Part shown: one piece after another, positions 1-8,383 of the stretch
How positions within the stretch are numbered: the first letter of the stretch is position 1
How the letters are laid out: each line of letters starts with the position of its first letter
From: Clostridia bacterium
Lineage (GTDB): Bacteria > Bacillota > Clostridia > Christensenellales > Borkfalkiaceae
DNA: 13,483 nt
Reading direction: 5' to 3'
Assembly: GCA_029054485.1 (NCBI GenBank)
Contig: JAIDFD010000119.1
Coordinates: 1-13,483, forward strand
Program-made: the position numbers and the translations under genes
Notes under the pieces: generated by a model
Told to the model about the DNA's origin: nothing
The model's database searches: none
What the model saw: the letters and a program-made list of their open reading frames with translations, nothing else

Positions 1-50
1 CATCTACACTTCTAGATTCGTCTGCAGAGTCATATTTGTATAAGAGACAG
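1..50. other. Illumina Nextera i5 adapter remnant (non-genomic)
   Basis: Bases 18-50 match the 33-nt Nextera read-1 transposase adapter at 29 of 33 positions. This includes the uninterrupted mosaic-end tail TGTATAAGAGACAG at 37-50. Bases 1-9 match the end of the P5 primer (GATCTACAC) at 8 of 9. The 8 bases in between (10-17, TTCTAGAT) sit exactly where the i5 index belongs and differ by one base from an index I recall as S515 (TTCTAGCT). The order P5 end, 8-nt index, adapter, mosaic end has the correct spacing, so this is library-construction sequence left on the contig end, not DNA of the organism. Adapter sequences and the index are from memory. Confidence 0.96.
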
Positions 51-2559
51 TATCGTAAGTACGGAAAGCATCATATTCTGAAAGATATGAAAGAGAGAAG
101 CTTGCGTCCGCGGAATACTCTTCGCCGCCGTATGAGTAGGTCAGAATTACCTGATACCTGCCGGACGAGGGCAATGCCAGATCGTAGCCGTAGCAAGTGG
201 TTTTGAACGTGAACAACGCAGTGTCGAGCTTTGTGCCGTCCGGAAGGGTAACCGTTGCCGTTGCAACCGCTCCGTTCATAATTTCGGGCGGAGTTATGGT
301 AAAGGTAGCATACTTGCCCTCTACGTTGATTTCAACGGTAAACGGCGCAGTGTATTTGTCTTTGGGAATTAACATATCAAATACGTTGCCGAAAAAGATT
401 TCATCGAAATATTCTGAGTTAATTCCGTTCACCTGTACGGTAATATCGTTGCCGAAATTCAGCCCCGAGTACGAGGCAACTTTTCCGTTGCCGTAGCGCC
501 AGTACGAGTACAGAGGCGCGGCTATCGGCGTTGAACTGTTTTCGGTCTTATAATCCACCGTCATAACCGTGGTAGCGCTCGCCTTTGCTTTGGAGTAAAT
601 ATAGCCTGATATAAAGTATCTGTTTTCGGCATCGTAGCCGGAAACGCTGTCGTCGAAACGTCTTACGAAGTTTACAAACGTGTTCTCTTCCACTTTTGTA
701 TTGGTCGCGCTATTGTTCATTTGCGGAAAGACCACGTCTTTGAGATTTTCAACGCTGTTGAACGCTTCAAAAGGTTTTTCACCGCTGACTGCGGCAATAT
801 CTTCAAGCAATTTTTTTGCCGCCACTGCTTCCGCGCCGTTCTCCGCGCCGCGTCCGACGTCCAGAACGGAAGTCGTTATTCCTATTTCGTACAAATTTGT
901 GGCAATCTGAACGGGGTCATCGGGGTCGTCCGTGTAGTTGAGTCCGTCTGAAATAAGCATAATCTGCCTTTCGCCGAAAGAGGTAAGGCTTGACATCATT
1001 CGGTAAGCTTCCCTAAGTCCCGCGCCTATTACCGTGCCCTGCGAGGGCTGTAAGTTTTCAATTACTTCCAAAGCGCGTTCTTTTACGGTCTGCCCCGTAG
1101 CCGTATCGTACACTCCGCCTAAGCGCATAGGTGCGAGAAGAAGTCTTACGTCCGAATCGAAAGCAACAAGGCACAGATAATCGTCTTCATCCAAACTCCC
1201 TACCAAAAATTCCGAAGCGGTTTTTGCGATAGTCAGTTTATACAAAAGCTCCATACTGCGCGAGTCGTCTATTACTATCGTGAACAGTTTGGGGTCGCCC
1301 TCGCTGTTGCCGAATTTGACGGGAAGCATATCGGAAAGTCCGCCTAAAACCTGTTGCCTGACGGTATCCTCCAAGACCGAGGAATTCTGGATATTGGTAT
1401 CGCCTACCGTCACAAGACTTTTGCCGAATAAAGATACCGCAATATCTAAGTTGGTTACAAACGCGGTAGCGTTTTCCGCAACCGATATATCGACATTTGA
1501 GATATAAATTTCATCGTATGCGCAGAGAGCTTCAACCGAATAGGGAATATCGCGCGTTTTGTTCAAATCGTAAACGTCTACGTTTGCACTCTGCCCGAAG
1601 AGCTGTTCTGCATACAGCGCATCGCTGCTTTCGCCCGTTACGAACAGAATATCTACCGCCTCGGTCACCGTCTGAACAAAGGTGTATACGTTGTTCACGT
1701 CCGAGTTATCGCTCTCGGCGGCAACTTCCATTCTGTATTCAAACGAACCCGCCTCCGACGTATCGAGGTCGAAAGTTACGGTGTTGTAGCCCGTTGCAAA
1801 AGTTTCGTTTTTGGTCTGCAAAAGTTCGCCGTCTTTGTATATCGATACTCTGCCGTTTACCGTGCGGTTGCTCTGGATTATACAGGTCACGCTCTCGCTC
1901 TTGCCCGCAAAGGCGTTTGCGGTAAATTCCGCGCTTGAAATCTGCACCTCGTATACGTCCGCGCTTAAATTGTCGTCAAGGTAAATCGCGTCTACCGTTA
2001 TGCCCTTTGTCACGAGGGCGTTGACCGTTCTCGTCAGTGCATCCATATCGCGGCGGTCGGAATCGCCTCCGTCTGTTATCAGCACGATATGCTTTAATAC
2101 GTCCTCTTTGAAAAGATTGCCCGTATATTCCAACGCTTCGCTGATATTGGTTTCGCCGCCGTCCACGGTCGAGTTTTTAACGCTTGTAAACTTTTTGCCC
2201 GCCGCGGTCAGGAGCTGATAATCTTTGCCGAAGCACACCACTCCCATTTTTGAATTTTTGGGCAGGTTTTTTGATAGCGATTTTATGTAGTTGTCAACCG
2301 TATCGAGATTTTTTTCCGCCGAGTACGAAACGTCCGCGACAACGTATACGGTAGTTTCCGTTACGGTGGTTTCTATCGTGGTACCAGCAACAGCGAAAGC
2401 GATTATAAACGCCATTACAATATGCATTACCATTGAGGCGATGTTATGACCGTTTCTGTTATCCGCGCGGACTGCGATAGCAAAAGGCACTACCACTGCC
2501 GCCAGAATTGGAATAGCGACCAGCAACAGCCAAGGGTTAGCGAAGTTGATACTGCTCAT
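51..2559 (-). CDS. Membrane protein with two vWA domains and a GATase-like region, C-terminus missing
   Basis: Last gene of the MoxR operon. The frame reads to a stop at 4-6, but residues after about 836 are encoded by adapter, so the true C-terminus and stop lie beyond the contig. Two N-terminal membrane helices (about 8-30 and 43-62) resemble the BatA-type anchor. A first vWA domain (about 70-200) has an intact MIDAS: DVSYS at 76-80, T137 in GGETN and D163 in ITDGG. Ig-like beta sequence follows (about 205-290). Then comes a glutamine-amidotransferase-like region (about 300-415, starting VDILFVTGE and ending LPV), into which a second vWA domain is placed (about 424-620; D431, S433, S435, T509, D538). 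The segment PLYSYWRYGNGKVASYS near 682 looks like the conserved end of the GATase-like fold, and more beta-rich sequence follows. I see no catalytic Cys in a nucleophile elbow, so enzyme activity is unlikely. Its start overlaps the upstream gene by 23 bases, with a G-rich ribosome-binding site. The bulk of the chain is probably extracytoplasmic. Client unknown. Confidence 0.88.
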
Positions 2560-4378
2560 AACAATACACCCCCCAATCTGCCGCCGCCAGCACCGCGAGA
2601 ACTATCAGCCACATCCATATTTGACTGAAAGAGCCGTCCCGCTTTTGCGTGCTTGCCTCTCCGACTATTTCAAGCGAAGTTTCGCTCACTGTAGTAAATC
2701 TCTCTTCTTCGGGGAACGCGGAATATACGAAGTAAACTTTTTCCGCTCCGCCCGACCTTAATGTTATCGTATACACTCCCACCTCGTTAAGCTGTAAGCC
2801 GTCCACATACGAAACGGGACCCGAGGGCGCGTTGACCGTAACGCTTGCGGCAGCGTCCGCGTAAACGGTAAGCGTATCGCCGCAGGTGTAAAAGGTCTTT
2901 TCAAGCACGTTGGGGAAAGTGTAGTTCAAAAGATTGTTAATAAGAATTGCAAAGTTTGAAAACATAGAAGCGTTTGTGTCGTGGATATCGAAAGCGAATA
3001 CAACTTCACTGTTTTCGTATGAATTGGTGCCTGTAAACACAACGGGCGTCCCATCGCAGGTCATAAGGGTCGTGAAACTGCGGTAAGTCCCGCACTTGAC
3101 GTATTTTGCAACCGCCGCGTTTTCAGAGGCGATTATGCCCTGCAAAATGGTCTTAACGTAGGTCTGTGAGGAATTTGAAAATACCAGCTCGCCGCCGCTT
3201 AAATCCTCTACGCTCTGCACGCTGAAACCCGTTTTGTCCAAAGTCTTTTGGGGATTAACAAACCACACCGCGCCGTCCGAGGGCAACTCCTCAGGCGTGA
3301 ATGTGTCAAAGACGTACAAGTCGTAGCTTTGATTTATTGTCGCGTAGTCCGTCCCGTCGACCGATGTCACCTGCGCATTCGGGTTTGAAGATAGCAACGA
3401 AAGAAGTAAAAAACTTCCCATTTCGTTGCCCTTTACCAAAAGCACGGTAAAAGAATTTTCGTACTCCTCGCTGAAAAGGATAATTTCGTTATCGAGCGCG
3501 AGCGCGTCTTTATTCGTTATGGCCACCCTCACAGACTGCAACGATTCCGCCTCTATTTCGCCGAAAGAAAAATCGGTAAACTGCAATTTGTCGGCTATGT
3601 CAACGGTAATGCTTTTTGTAACTTCCTGACTGCCGTCGAGGTAAAGCTCTATGTTAAGGGTTGCCGCGCTTTCGTATGAAACCGCTTTGCCGCCCACCGT
3701 CGGAACATTGTCCGAAAGGGTGAAATTCACGTCCGACAGCGCATAATTTTCCGCGCCGGAGGAAACGTTTATGACCTGCACGTTTGAAGTCTTTTCGTAG
3801 TCCTTATCCGTAACGAGATAGACTTTGAGCGCGTTGTTTTCATTGAAATATTCCTGCGCCTGCGCAAGCGCGCTTTCAACTCCGTTGGACGAGTACGAGG
3901 GTTTGAGCGCGTTTAAAAGCTCTTTCGCCTGCACCTTATCCTCTATGCCATTGTAGACGATATTCGTCACATCGCCGACGAAAACCAGAGTGTAACTGCA
4001 CCCTTCCGCGCTGTCCGAAATCACGCCGTCTATTTCGCGCTTTGCCAATTCGAATCTGGTTGAACCGTTTTGCTCTATGCTCATACTGCCCGAGCCGTCC
4101 AGAATAAAGCAATAGTCGTAAGCCGCGCCGCGTATCGCGAATACGGGGTTTGATATGGCGATTGCAATAAACAGCACAACGAGAATCTGAAGAATGAGGC
4201 TTATAATTCCCGCCACCTTGCTTATGGGATTTCTTCTCTTCAAAAACTTTTCGCTCAGTTCCCAAAGATAGGTTGAAGGAATAGTCTGCTCGGTGTATTT
4301 GCTTTTTATTATATAAATTAATATGAGTACGGGAATGGCTAAAAGGGCTAACAGTCCCAAGGGATTTAAAAGACTCAT
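2537..4378 (-). CDS. BatA-like vWA membrane protein
   Basis: A 613-residue protein. The N-terminus (MSLLNPLGLLALLAIPVLIL) and a second helix at about 55-80 form the two-helix hairpin of the aerotolerance-regulator N-terminal family (BatA type). A vWA domain follows, with DGSGS at 94-98. The MIDAS threonine position appears to be Ser/Asn (SYSSNGVESAL, about 161-171), while an aspartate remains at D191 (LVTDKD), so metal binding may be weaker than in canonical vWA domains. After that comes a long beta-rich and GATase-like stretch, then a C-terminal helix at about 586-606 with a short tail. The two BatA-type helices and the terminal helix anchor it in the membrane. It overlaps the DUF58 gene by 4 bases (ATGA) and the next gene by 23 bases, implying translational coupling. 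A GGGGGTG ribosome-binding site precedes the start. The family partners with MoxR ATPases; a direct role in oxygen tolerance is not implied. Confidence 0.9.
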   Translation of the reverse strand: MSLLNPLGLLALLAIPVLILIYIIKSKYTEQTIPSTYLWELSEKFLKRRNPISKVAGIISLILQILVVLFIAIAISNPVFAIRGAAYDYCFILDGSGSMSIEQNGSTRFELAKREIDGVISDSAEGCSYTLVFVGDVTNIVYNGIEDKVQAKELLNALKPSYSSNGVESALAQAQEYFNENNALKVYLVTDKDYEKTSNVQVINVSSGAENYALSDVNFTLSDNVPTVGGKAVSYESAATLNIELYLDGSQEVTKSITVDIADKLQFTDFSFGEIEAESLQSVRVAITNKDALALDNEIILFSEEYENSFTVLLVKGNEMGSFLLLSLLSSNPNAQVTSVDGTDYATINQSYDLYVFDTFTPEELPSDGAVWFVNPQKTLDKTGFSVQSVEDLSGGELVFSNSSQTYVKTILQGIIASENAAVAKYVKCGTYRSFTTLMTCDGTPVVFTGTNSYENSEVVFAFDIHDTNASMFSNFAILINNLLNYTFPNVLEKTFYTCGDTLTVYADAAASVTVNAPSGPVSYVDGLQLNEVGVYTITLRSGGAEKVYFVYSAFPEEERFTTVSETSLEIVGEASTQKRDGSFSQIWMWLIVLAVLAAADWGVYCYEQYQLR

Positions 4379-5259
4379 TTAAGCACCCCCATATTCACAA
4401 ACATATCAAAGAAGATTTTGTAAATTGATTCTTCCGATGAAACAAGCATATAGTCCGCTCCGCGCGAAGCACAGAAATTGCGTATTCTGCCCGTTGCGTA
4501 ATCGAGCGCCTGCTTGTATGCTTTGATGATTTCTTTGTTTATGTTTTTACGGTAAGATTTTGCGGATTGCTCCGAGTCGAAAAAGTGCATTTTGCCGCGC
4601 ACCTGCGGATTTAACTCCTCTTTCGAAAGTATCTGTATGCAAAGAATATCCCTCTTTTTGCTTGCGAGATAGTCTATCGCGTCCTCGTAGTTGTTGTCGG
4701 TTAAAAAATCGGAAATGAGTACCGAAAGTCCGTCTCCGTAGCCCACGGTCGAGGGCAGTATCGCATCACTGAAACGTATATCGCCGTCAAACTGCAAATC
4801 GTTGAGTTTGTCGATTTCGGAAATGAACGCGTCCTTGCCGAGAAGATTTGTTATTACGTTTTCGATTTTGTCGTCTCTGACTGCAAAGACTGAAACCTTA
4901 TCCATTTCGTTTATGGAAAGATAGGCAAGCGCCGCGGCAAGTCTTAAAGCCTGAACGTGTTTTTTGCCTGTTCCGAAAGCCATAGAACGGCTTGCGTCTA
5001 TGTAAATGCGGTTGTGCATCTGCCGCTCGTCAAGAAAAAGCTTTAAATAAAGCTTGTCAAAACGCGCGTATGCGTTCCAGTCGATTTTCGTGATGTCATC
5101 GCCCGCAACATAGTCGCGGTAGTCTGAAAATTCGCACGAGGAACCGTATGTCTTAGCGCGGTGATTACCGCCGAACATACCCGCCACGTTATTTTTTATT
5201 AGCATCTGCAACCTTTCAACCTGTTGCAGAAATTCCTCGTTAATTGCAAAATTTTTCAT
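4375..5259 (-). CDS. DUF58 family protein with vWA-like fold
   Basis: A 294-residue protein with the DUF58 signature at about 43-80: FSDYRDYVAGDDITKIDWNA, then a K/L-rich strand and LDERQ. A vWA-like metal site, DASRS, sits at 88-92. There are no predicted membrane helices, unlike many longer DUF58 proteins, so it should be cytosolic or peripheral. In other bacteria DUF58 genes almost always follow a moxR gene, and their products are thought to be adaptors or partners of the AAA+ ring. Here the gene starts 3 bases after the moxR stop and has only a poor ribosome-binding site, so it probably depends on coupling. Its stop overlaps the next start (ATGA). It resembles the yeaD position of the Bacillus subtilis yeaC-yeaD cluster, but no transglutaminase gene is seen here. 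Confidence 0.93.
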   Translation of the reverse strand: MKNFAINEEFLQQVERLQMLIKNNVAGMFGGNHRAKTYGSSCEFSDYRDYVAGDDITKIDWNAYARFDKLYLKLFLDERQMHNRIYIDASRSMAFGTGKKHVQALRLAAALAYLSINEMDKVSVFAVRDDKIENVITNLLGKDAFISEIDKLNDLQFDGDIRFSDAILPSTVGYGDGLSVLISDFLTDNNYEDAIDYLASKKRDILCIQILSKEELNPQVRGKMHFFDSEQSAKSYRKNINKEIIKAYKQALDYATGRIRNFCASRGADYMLVSSEESIYKIFFDMFVNMGVLK

Positions 5260-5262
5260 ACT

Positions 5263-6273
5263 TTACTTTGAAAGTTTTTTGTTTTCCTCTACTAAAAGTC
5301 TGATTACGTCGTCTACCGAAAGTTTGTCGTTTACCGCGTTGTAGTTGATTTTTATTCTGTGTCTTAAAACGGGAGCCGCCAAAGCGTCTATGTCCTCATA
5401 AGCCACATTGTAGTTGCCGTTCATAAGGGCGCGCACCTTCGCGCTGGTTACGAGAGCCTGAGCCGCTCGGGGCGAAGCGCCGCACTTTATGTATTTTTTC
5501 GCCGCCGCAGGCGAGCCGTCCAATTCGGGGTGGGTGTTTGAAATAAGGTTGACCGCATACCTCATTACCCCCTCAATCACGGGAACGGTCTTTGAAAGCT
5601 CGCGCATTTCAAGAATGGTTTTTCCGTCCACAACCGCTTTTGCGTTTTCATCGAGGGTAATCTGGGTCATATTTACTATGTCGACCAGTTCGTCAGAGCT
5701 GGGGAACTGCATAATGAGCTTGAACATAAATCTGTCCATCTGCGCTTCGGGCAGAGGGTAGGTTCCGTCCTGCTCTATGGGGTTTTCGGTAGCGAGTACG
5801 AAAAATGGTTCAGCCATTTTATACACATCGTTCTGCACGGTGATTTTATGCTCCTGCATAACTTCCAGCATCGCAGACTGGGTTTTGGGGGTCGCGCGGT
5901 TGATTTCGTCCGCGAGTACGAGGTTGGCAAATATAGGTCCTTTTCTGAACACCGCTTTCATTTTGCCCGTGGCGTCCTTTTCGATTACGTTCGTGCCCGT
6001 TACGTCCGATGGCATAAGGTCGGGCGTGAACTGTATACGCGAAAAGGGCAAGCTCAACGTTCTTCCAAGCGAGCGGACGAGTCTGGTTTTGCCGACTCCG
6101 GGAACGCCCTCCAAAAGCACGTTGCCGCCCGCAATAATCGCGGTAATTACGTTGTCTACAATCTCTTCCTGTCCTACAACGTCCTTTTTAATTTCTTCCT
6201 TGATTTTTTCAATCGAGTGGCTGAAAGATTTTACTTTTTCCAAATTTCCGCTTTCTACCGTTTTCTTTTCCAT
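5263..6273 (-). CDS. MoxR family AAA+ ATPase
   Basis: A 336-residue, full-length MoxR AAA+ ATPase. Visible motifs are Walker A GVPGVGKT (56-63), Walker B LVLADEI (118-124), sensor 1 in LATENPIEQ (N164), the MoxR motif GTYPLPEAQMDRF (170-182) and sensor 2 in GASPRA (266-271). The C-terminal lid ends near residue 336, the usual family length. MoxR proteins form hexameric rings that hydrolyse ATP and act with vWA-domain partners, likely as chaperones that insert cofactors or remodel membrane or periplasmic complexes. The start has a good AAGGAT site 8 bases upstream. It lies 12 bases after the membrane-protein gene and 3 bases before the DUF58 gene. The specific client cannot be read from sequence. 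I leave the symbol empty because MoxR proteins divide into several subfamilies. Confidence 0.96.
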   Translation of the reverse strand: MEKKTVESGNLEKVKSFSHSIEKIKEEIKKDVVGQEEIVDNVITAIIAGGNVLLEGVPGVGKTRLVRSLGRTLSLPFSRIQFTPDLMPSDVTGTNVIEKDATGKMKAVFRKGPIFANLVLADEINRATPKTQSAMLEVMQEHKITVQNDVYKMAEPFFVLATENPIEQDGTYPLPEAQMDRFMFKLIMQFPSSDELVDIVNMTQITLDENAKAVVDGKTILEMRELSKTVPVIEGVMRYAVNLISNTHPELDGSPAAAKKYIKCGASPRAAQALVTSAKVRALMNGNYNVAYEDIDALAAPVLRHRIKINYNAVNDKLSVDDVIRLLVEENKKLSK

Positions 6274-6285
6274 TTTTTATTATCC

Positions 6286-7821
6286 TTAATTATTTTTGTC
6301 GTCATCGTTTTGCTCGATGCCGCTAATCAACATATCGAAGTAGTTTGTCAGAATACTTGCAATATCTTCGGGGATACTACCCTCTATTATCTGACCCAAT
6401 ACGCGCGAGTAATAGTCGTTTATAACTTCGCCGTAACTGACGTAGCCCTTATCGGGATCGTAAATTATGTCATCGCTGCCGTAAACCATATCGCCGTTGC
6501 CGAGTCCGCCGTTGTTACCGCCCTCGTTGGGGTCGTCCTCAACGGGCGGCTCGTCTTCACCGGCGGGAATTTTCAGTTCTTCGATTACGGAATCCAACAC
6601 TCCCGAATATTCGCAAACCGATGCAAATTTTTCCCTTATGTACTCGTCCATTAAATAATTGTAGGACTGCAGATAAAGGTAAAAGGGCATGCTGTCCGCA
6701 AGTGATTTAAACGCGCCCGACTGCAACAGATTGTAAATGTAAGCGTCAGACCTGCCTTCGAGCGCGGTCACCGTTTCGATGTCCGAAACGAAGCTTGCAA
6801 ACGCTCTGTATACTCCGTCCGTTGTGGCAACGCCCGATTTTTGCAACAATTCGTTAAGTCCGTCTTTGTACTCTTTAAGATAGTACATAAGTCCGTCCTC
6901 CTGCGAAATCGCCTTGAAGTGATTTAAAAGACTTTCCTCGCCATCGAGGATATACGTTCGGCAGATATAGTCGATATCGGCTTCAAGAGTTGCGGCGCGG
7001 GCTCTCGCCGTATCGTACGAGCTGTATTTGACAACTCCCTGAAACGCGTTCGCTCCGTTGTAAACCGTAAACGCAAGGTCTTGATAAAGTTCGGAAGTTA
7101 CCAGTTGTTTACAAATAGAATAATAGGTTTGTTCGCCGACTATAGCCTCGTCTATAGTATGAATAGTCGTTTCAATCAAAGCCTTAAAAGCGTACTCGGG
7201 TATTCCCAAAACGCCCGCGTTGTAAAATCCGTCCAAAGCCGCAACCGTCTTTTCCTTTGCTTCATCGTTAATATCGCTGTCCTGAACGTTTGCGATAATT
7301 TCTTTGATAGAGTCAAGCTGCCAGTCGGTCAATTTGTGTATTTCAACCTTTTCACCCTCGGGGTAGTTGTCGGGAATTACCAAAGCGGCAACAAACACCG
7401 CAACCGCAATGAAGGGAATTACTATGTACTGCCAGAGTTTTTTGAAATCGGGTTTGAGTTTGGGAAGGTTGCCGAGTTTTAACTGCGCGTCCTCCCTTTG
7501 CAGCAGAGCCATATCGCCGCCGTCCTTTTCATAGGCGACCATTGTCTCAACACGTTCGCGCAGGGCGTATTCTCTATCCAGCTTACGCGCAACGGCTAAA
7601 TCATCGGGACGGAGAAAGGGAAAAACTGCGCCGAAACACCCGCCCGCAACACATACGCCGATTAAAAGGTAATACCCGAAGTGTATCGGCACGCCCGCAA
7701 GCTTCAACGACAGAAGTATTACGCCAACCGCAAACAACCCCGCCGAAACTGCGCATATTAAACTCTTGATTACGGAATAAATCAGGAATTTCTTTTTAAT
7801 TTTTTTGAAATTTTCGTCCAT
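6286..7821 (-). CDS. Membrane protein of the MoxR operon, DUF4175-like
   Basis: First gene of the operon, 511 residues from the ATG at 7821. An in-frame TTG at 7836 would add five residues. Neither start has a convincing Shine-Dalgarno sequence; I prefer the ATG. Using the 516-residue numbering, two adjacent helices (about 19-44 and 53-75) are followed by a cytoplasmic segment, RKLDREYALRERVETMVAYE (84-103). This fits the 'LDR..gL..R..TA' pattern of DUF4175-like proteins that neighbour MoxR genes. A third helix (about 136-156) precedes a long, mostly helical domain on the other side of the membrane. Near 425-450 there is an acidic, Gly/Asn-rich linker, and the tail is very hydrophilic (EQNDDDKNN). 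The function is unknown. The position suggests a membrane partner or substrate platform for the ATPase. The family assignment rests on one motif and on context. Confidence 0.72.
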   Translation of the reverse strand: MDENFKKIKKKFLIYSVIKSLICAVSAGLFAVGVILLSLKLAGVPIHFGYYLLIGVCVAGGCFGAVFPFLRPDDLAVARKLDREYALRERVETMVAYEKDGGDMALLQREDAQLKLGNLPKLKPDFKKLWQYIVIPFIAVAVFVAALVIPDNYPEGEKVEIHKLTDWQLDSIKEIIANVQDSDINDEAKEKTVAALDGFYNAGVLGIPEYAFKALIETTIHTIDEAIVGEQTYYSICKQLVTSELYQDLAFTVYNGANAFQGVVKYSSYDTARARAATLEADIDYICRTYILDGEESLLNHFKAISQEDGLMYYLKEYKDGLNELLQKSGVATTDGVYRAFASFVSDIETVTALEGRSDAYIYNLLQSGAFKSLADSMPFYLYLQSYNYLMDEYIREKFASVCEYSGVLDSVIEELKIPAGEDEPPVEDDPNEGGNNGGLGNGDMVYGSDDIIYDPDKGYVSYGEVINDYYSRVLGQIIEGSIPEDIASILTNYFDMLISGIEQNDDDKNN

Positions 7822-7885
7822 ATTCAAAATTGCCAAAATTTATGCAACAAAATGTATAAAAGCCGTTAAAATTGTATTTTTATTC

Positions 7886-7914
7886 ATTCTATCACACATC
7901 TTACACAAATGCAA
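7886..7914 (-). promoter_or_regulatory. Promoter of the MoxR operon, extended -10
   Basis: On the minus strand, TTGCAT (7909-7914) is separated by 17 bases from TAGAAT (7886-7891). The -10 is directly preceded by TGA, an extended -10 (TGn) motif. The -35 is poor, but the TGn and correct spacing compensate. The expected transcription start is about 7879, giving a leader of roughly 58 bases to the ATG at 7821. An A/T-rich stretch lies upstream of the -35, and the terminator of the preceding operon ends just beyond it, so the MoxR operon looks transcriptionally independent. Confidence 0.7.
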
Positions 7915-7944
7915 GTGTTTTTTGTGATTATCTTGACCGAAACA

Positions 7945-7980
7945 CAAAAAAACGCCGTGCGGACCGTAAGTCCGCGCGGC
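7945..7980 (-). terminator. Intrinsic terminator of the ABC/zinc-ribbon operon
   Basis: Minus-strand RNA forms an 11-bp GC-rich stem from 7970-7980 and 7954-7964 with one C-A mismatch and a 5-base loop. It is followed by a G and seven or more U residues (the A run at 7946-7952). It starts 15 bases after the stop of the last zinc-ribbon gene. Confidence 0.9.
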
Positions 7981-7995
7981 TAAAACTTATTTTGT

Positions 7996-8349
7996 TTAAA
8001 CCATAGTTGAGCCGATTATTAATCCGGCAACAACCACGCCGTAAATAATTCCGATAACTACGCCTAACCCCATAAGCACGGACGAAATAATTATGCCCGC
8101 CTTAGAATAGGTTTTACTCTTTTCATCGTTTTCTCTGACCGCCGTCTTGTAAGCGATACAACTGAGGATAAGTCCTACCAGAGAGGACAGAAACGAGAAA
8201 ATGAAGCCCAAAAGCGCCATCGTACTTATTTCACCGTTCTGTTGGGAAACAGCTTGATTAGCGTTAAATTCATCAGTAGCGCAACCGCAACCCGTACAGA
8301 GAATTGCCTCGTCCGAGAGTTCTCTTCCGCAATTTTTACAATATTTCAT
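7996..8349 (-). CDS. Zinc-ribbon DUF4190-like membrane protein, second copy
   Basis: A 117-residue protein. The N-terminal zinc ribbon has cysteines at 4, 7, 18 and 21 plus an extra Cys at 23 (YCKNCG...CTGCGC). A short polar linker and two membrane helices follow (about 43-69 and 84-112), separated by a charged segment, RENDEKSKTYSKAG, typical of DUF4190-like proteins. The ribbon should be cytoplasmic. The gene has a strong GGAGGA ribosome-binding site at the right distance. It lies 34 bases after a close paralog and is followed by a strong terminator, so it is the last gene of the ABC operon. Function unknown; such proteins are common in Clostridia, and no ligand can be deduced. Confidence 0.85.
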   Translation of the reverse strand: MKYCKNCGRELSDEAILCTGCGCATDEFNANQAVSQQNGEISTMALLGFIFSFLSSLVGLILSCIAYKTAVRENDEKSKTYSKAGIIISSVLMGLGVVIGIIYGVVVAGLIIGSTMV

Positions 8350-8383
8350 ATTCTTCCTCCAAAATTTTACAAATCAAGTTTTA

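Noticed and set aside
2300..2420. Repetitive Thr/Val/Glu codons in the dual-vWA gene (TTIETTVTETTVYVV) as a tandem repeat
   Set aside because: Short and irregular at DNA level; consistent with a beta strand leading into the vWA domain.
5777..6289. Plus-strand open frame of 170 codons opposite the MoxR gene
   Set aside because: Complement of conserved ATPase motifs; Ser/Thr/Pro-rich composition typical of a shadow frame.
5848..6654. Plus-strand open frame of 268 codons opposite the MoxR and DUF4175-like genes
   Set aside because: Antisense to two well-supported genes, no recognisable domain, aromatic- and valine-rich shadow composition.
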